Source: Acidimicrobiales bacterium (GTDB lineage: Bacteria; Actinomycetota; Acidimicrobiia; Acidimicrobiales; AC-9). Taken from it: a stretch of DNA of 33,777 nt. Shown piece by piece: positions 31,972 through 33,777 of this stretch (positions within the stretch are counted from its first letter, which is position 1; each line of letters begins with the position of its first letter). Both the position numbers and the translations under genes were made by a program. Under the pieces are notes generated by a model. It made no database searches. It was not told where the DNA came from and worked only from the letters and a program-made list of their open reading frames with translations. The stretch covers positions 1 through 33,777 of the forward strand of contig DATBBR010000106.1 in assembly GCA_036270875.1 (NCBI GenBank), read 5' to 3'.

Positions 31972-32670
31972 GTGCCAAGGCTGCGAGCGGTGCTCTTCGA
32001 CTTCGGCGATACCTTGTTCGGCCGGACGGGTGCCCACCGAGCCATCGTCCAGGCCGCTCAGAGCCTCGGGGTGCAGGTCGATGACAGCACGGCCCGGAAG
32101 CTGTGGGCCGAGATCCAGGAGCGAGCCAGCACCCCGGAGGAGCTGTCCAAGGGCCGAGACCTCTCCCCCGAGGCCCACCGGGCGTGCTGGACCGCCCTCT
32201 ACTCGCGTCTCGATGTCCTCGTCGGCGGGCTCAGCGAGGCGATGTACGAGCGCGAGAGCAGCCCGTTCGGCTGGGAGCCGTTCTCAGACGCCGAGACCAC
32301 TCTGCGAGGTCTGCGCTCGGCCGGCGTGCCTGTCGGCGTGGTGAGCGACACCGGCTGGGACATCCGCCCGGTGTTCGCCGCCCACGGCCTCGACCAACTG
32401 GTCGACGTGTTCGTCCTGTCGTGCGAGCACGGTGTGGCCAAGCCGGCACCGCGACTGTTCGAGGCCGCGTGTGACGCGCTTCGGGTGGCTCGGCCGGCGA
32501 CGCTGATGGTTGGCGACAACCCGCTGACCGACGGCGGCGGCGTCCGAGCCGGACTGCCCGTGTACCTCCTCCCTCCGGCCGATGACAACCGCGACCGCGG
32601 TCTCGACGCCGTCCTGAGCCTGATGGGCGTGGCGGCGGCCACCGCCGACTCCCGGCCCTCGGCCTCGTGA
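31972..32670 (+). CDS. HAD-superfamily hydrolase
   Basis: A 232-residue soluble phosphatase-type protein. Motif I is AVLFDFGDTL (nucleophile Asp; the usual second Asp is shifted, a variant frequent in this superfamily). A helical cap region follows (about 30-95). Motif II is GVVSDTGW, motif III Lys is in GVAKPAPRLFEAA and motif IV is MVGDNPLTDGGGVRAG. Members dephosphorylate small metabolites; the substrate cannot be told from sequence. The last 15 residues are Ala/Ser-rich. GTG start with a -10 box 6 nt upstream. It is convergent with mscR (1-bp gap). Confidence 0.85.
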   Translation: MPRLRAVLFDFGDTLFGRTGAHRAIVQAAQSLGVQVDDSTARKLWAEIQERASTPEELSKGRDLSPEAHRACWTALYSRLDVLVGGLSEAMYERESSPFGWEPFSDAETTLRGLRSAGVPVGVVSDTGWDIRPVFAAHGLDQLVDVFVLSCEHGVAKPAPRLFEAACDALRVARPATLMVGDNPLTDGGGVRAGLPVYLLPPADDNRDRGLDAVLSLMGVAAATADSRPSAS

Positions 32671-32671
32671 C

Positions 32672-33757
32672 CTAGAGGACGACGACCGAGCGGAGCACCT
32701 CGCCCCGGGTCATCCGGCCCAGGGCTTCCTCGACGTCCTGGAGACCGATCGTCTCCGATACGAACCCGTCGAGATCCAACCGTCCGCTCAGATAGAGGTC
32801 CACCAGCATCGGGAAGTCCCGCGTCGGCAGGCAGTCGCCGTACCACGACGACTTGAGCGCGCCCCCGCGCCCGAAGAGCTCGATCATCGGCAGCTCTACG
32901 TTCATCGTGGGGTCGGGGACGCCCACCTGCACGAGCGTGCCAGCCAGGTCCCGCGCGAAGAAGGCCTGGCGGTAGGTCTCGGGCGATCCCACCGCCTCGA
33001 TGACGACGTCGGCGCCCGCACCTCCGGTGAGCCGTCGCACCGCCTCGACGGGGTCCTCACGTGACGCATCGACGGTGTGGGTGGCTCCGAACCGCCGGGC
33101 CCATTCAAGCTTGCGGGTGTCCACGTCGACTCCGATCACCTCCCGGGCTCCGGCCAGCGCCGCCCCGGCGATGGCCGCGTCGCCGACGCCACCGCAGCCG
33201 ATGACGGCGACCGCGTCTCCCCAACGCACGCCACCGGTGTTCACCGCGGCCCCGAAGCCCGCCATCACCCCGCAGCCGATCAACCCGGCTGCCTCCGGAC
33301 GCGCCGCGGGATCGACCTTGACGGCCTGACCCGCCGCCACGAGGGTGAGCTCGGCGAGGGCCCCGATGCCGAGCGCCGGCGTGAGCACCGTTCCGTCCGT
33401 CAGGGCCATGGGCTGGCTGGCGTTCCGGCTGGCGAAGCAGTACCAGGGCCGACCACGACGGCACGAGCGACAATCGCCGCACGGCGCCCGCCAGGCGAGC
33501 ACGACATAGTCACCAGGCGCGACGTTGTGCACGCCCTCGCCCACCGACTCCACCTGACCGGCTGCCTCGTGGCCCAGCAGGAAGGGAAAATCGTCGTTGA
33601 TGGCGCCCTCGCGGTAGTGCAGGTCGGTGTGGCAGACGCCACACGCCTGCACCCGCACCACCACATCGCCGGGGCCAGGGTCAGGGACGACGACCCGCTC
33701 GATCGAGACCGCGGCACCCTTCTTCGGAGCCACCACGCCCCGCACCGTGCTCGCCAT
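32672..33757 (-). CDS. mscR: S-(hydroxymethyl)mycothiol dehydrogenase
   Basis: A 361-residue zinc-dependent medium-chain dehydrogenase. It oxidises the formaldehyde-mycothiol adduct (and can reduce nitrosomycothiol) with NAD. It has the catalytic zinc Cys in [20 protein letters not shown], the four-Cys structural zinc loop ([15 protein letters not shown]), and the Rossmann motif [15 protein letters not shown] followed by the acidic [11 protein letters not shown], indicating NAD preference. The whole chain closely follows the mycobacterial MscR pattern ([31 protein letters not shown]). ATG at 33757 with GGAGGGG upstream. It implies the host makes mycothiol, a thiol restricted to actinobacteria. 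Confidence 0.92.
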   Translation of the reverse strand: MASTVRGVVAPKKGAAVSIERVVVPDPGPGDVVVRVQACGVCHTDLHYREGAINDDFPFLLGHEAAGQVESVGEGVHNVAPGDYVVLAWRAPCGDCRSCRRGRPWYCFASRNASQPMALTDGTVLTPALGIGALAELTLVAAGQAVKVDPAARPEAAGLIGCGVMAGFGAAVNTGGVRWGDAVAVIGCGGVGDAAIAGAALAGAREVIGVDVDTRKLEWARRFGATHTVDASREDPVEAVRRLTGGAGADVVIEAVGSPETYRQAFFARDLAGTLVQVGVPDPTMNVELPMIELFGRGGALKSSWYGDCLPTRDFPMLVDLYLSGRLDLDGFVSETIGLQDVEEALGRMTRGEVLRSVVVL

Positions 33758-33777
33758 GGTGGCCCCTCCCTTCGTTT

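Noticed and set aside
31562-31978. N-terminal extension of the winged-helix protein through the repeat region
   Set aside because: It merely translates the palindromic units, which give a similar peptide on both strands. A -10 box 6 nt before 31561 supports the shorter gene.

Overview
The window is a high-GC chromosomal stretch from an actinobacterium. The evidence is the GC-rich codon use, frequent GTG starts, a mycothiol-dependent formaldehyde dehydrogenase, an L,D-transpeptidase with the mycobacterial-type C-terminal Trp motif, a UbiE/MenG methyltransferase beside a geranylgeranyl-reductase-type flavoprotein, and many genes whose start codon lies only 6-9 nt behind a TAnnnT -10 box, the arrangement of leaderless transcripts. 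The gene mix (livHMFG fusion, cyclic-nucleotide/thioredoxin-reductase fusion, many anchored cell-surface hydrolases) would fit an uncultured Acidimicrobiia-like lineage, but that placement is an inference.

Layout. 1-5.1 kb: a minus-strand run prsW - adk paralogue - TrkA-C domain protein, divergent from a cyclic-nucleotide-binding/thioredoxin-reductase-like fusion, then a flippase-like membrane protein and a small basic protein. By eye the first part is less GC-rich than the rest. 5.2-13.1 kb: exported or anchored enzymes, namely a lysyl-oxidase-like protein, an L,D-transpeptidase, a small anchored protein, a large peptidoglycan hydrolase interrupted by a single frameshift, and a GH5 glycosidase. 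13.1-17.9 kb: tRNA-Cys, a MerR regulator coupled to an MFS exporter, an anchored GH18 protein and an anchored protein of unknown function. 17.9-20.6 kb: the sulfate-assimilation pair cysC-cysH behind a structured leader, a palindromic terminator, Hsp20 and an SRPBCC protein. 20.6-25.8 kb: UbiA-like protein, MenG and MenJ-like reductase (quinone/isoprenoid tailoring), then metE. 25.9-31.2 kb: all four membrane and ATPase parts of a Liv-type ABC transporter fused in one 1250-residue protein, followed with a 4-bp overlap by its substrate-binding protein. 31.2-33.8 kb: a winged-helix protein and a HAD hydrolase, divergent and separated by three palindromic repeat units, then mscR.

The most unusual item is the 410-bp region 31562-31971. 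It holds three inverted-repeat units of fixed 7-5-8-loop-8-5-7 geometry, placed between two divergent promoters of apparently leaderless genes. Next come the four-in-one ABC transporter, the cysCH leader (promoter, 32-bp perfect palindrome, second inverted repeat, Cys-rich overlapping reading frame), a MetE that lacks its glutamate zinc ligand, and a thioredoxin-reductase-like protein without either redox cysteine pair. A single 4.1-kb open frame from 8990 to 13090 is best read as two genes joined artificially by a one-base frameshift near 11352.

Bases 1-121 hold no gene I can support. No CRISPR array, insertion sequence, rRNA or replication origin was seen.
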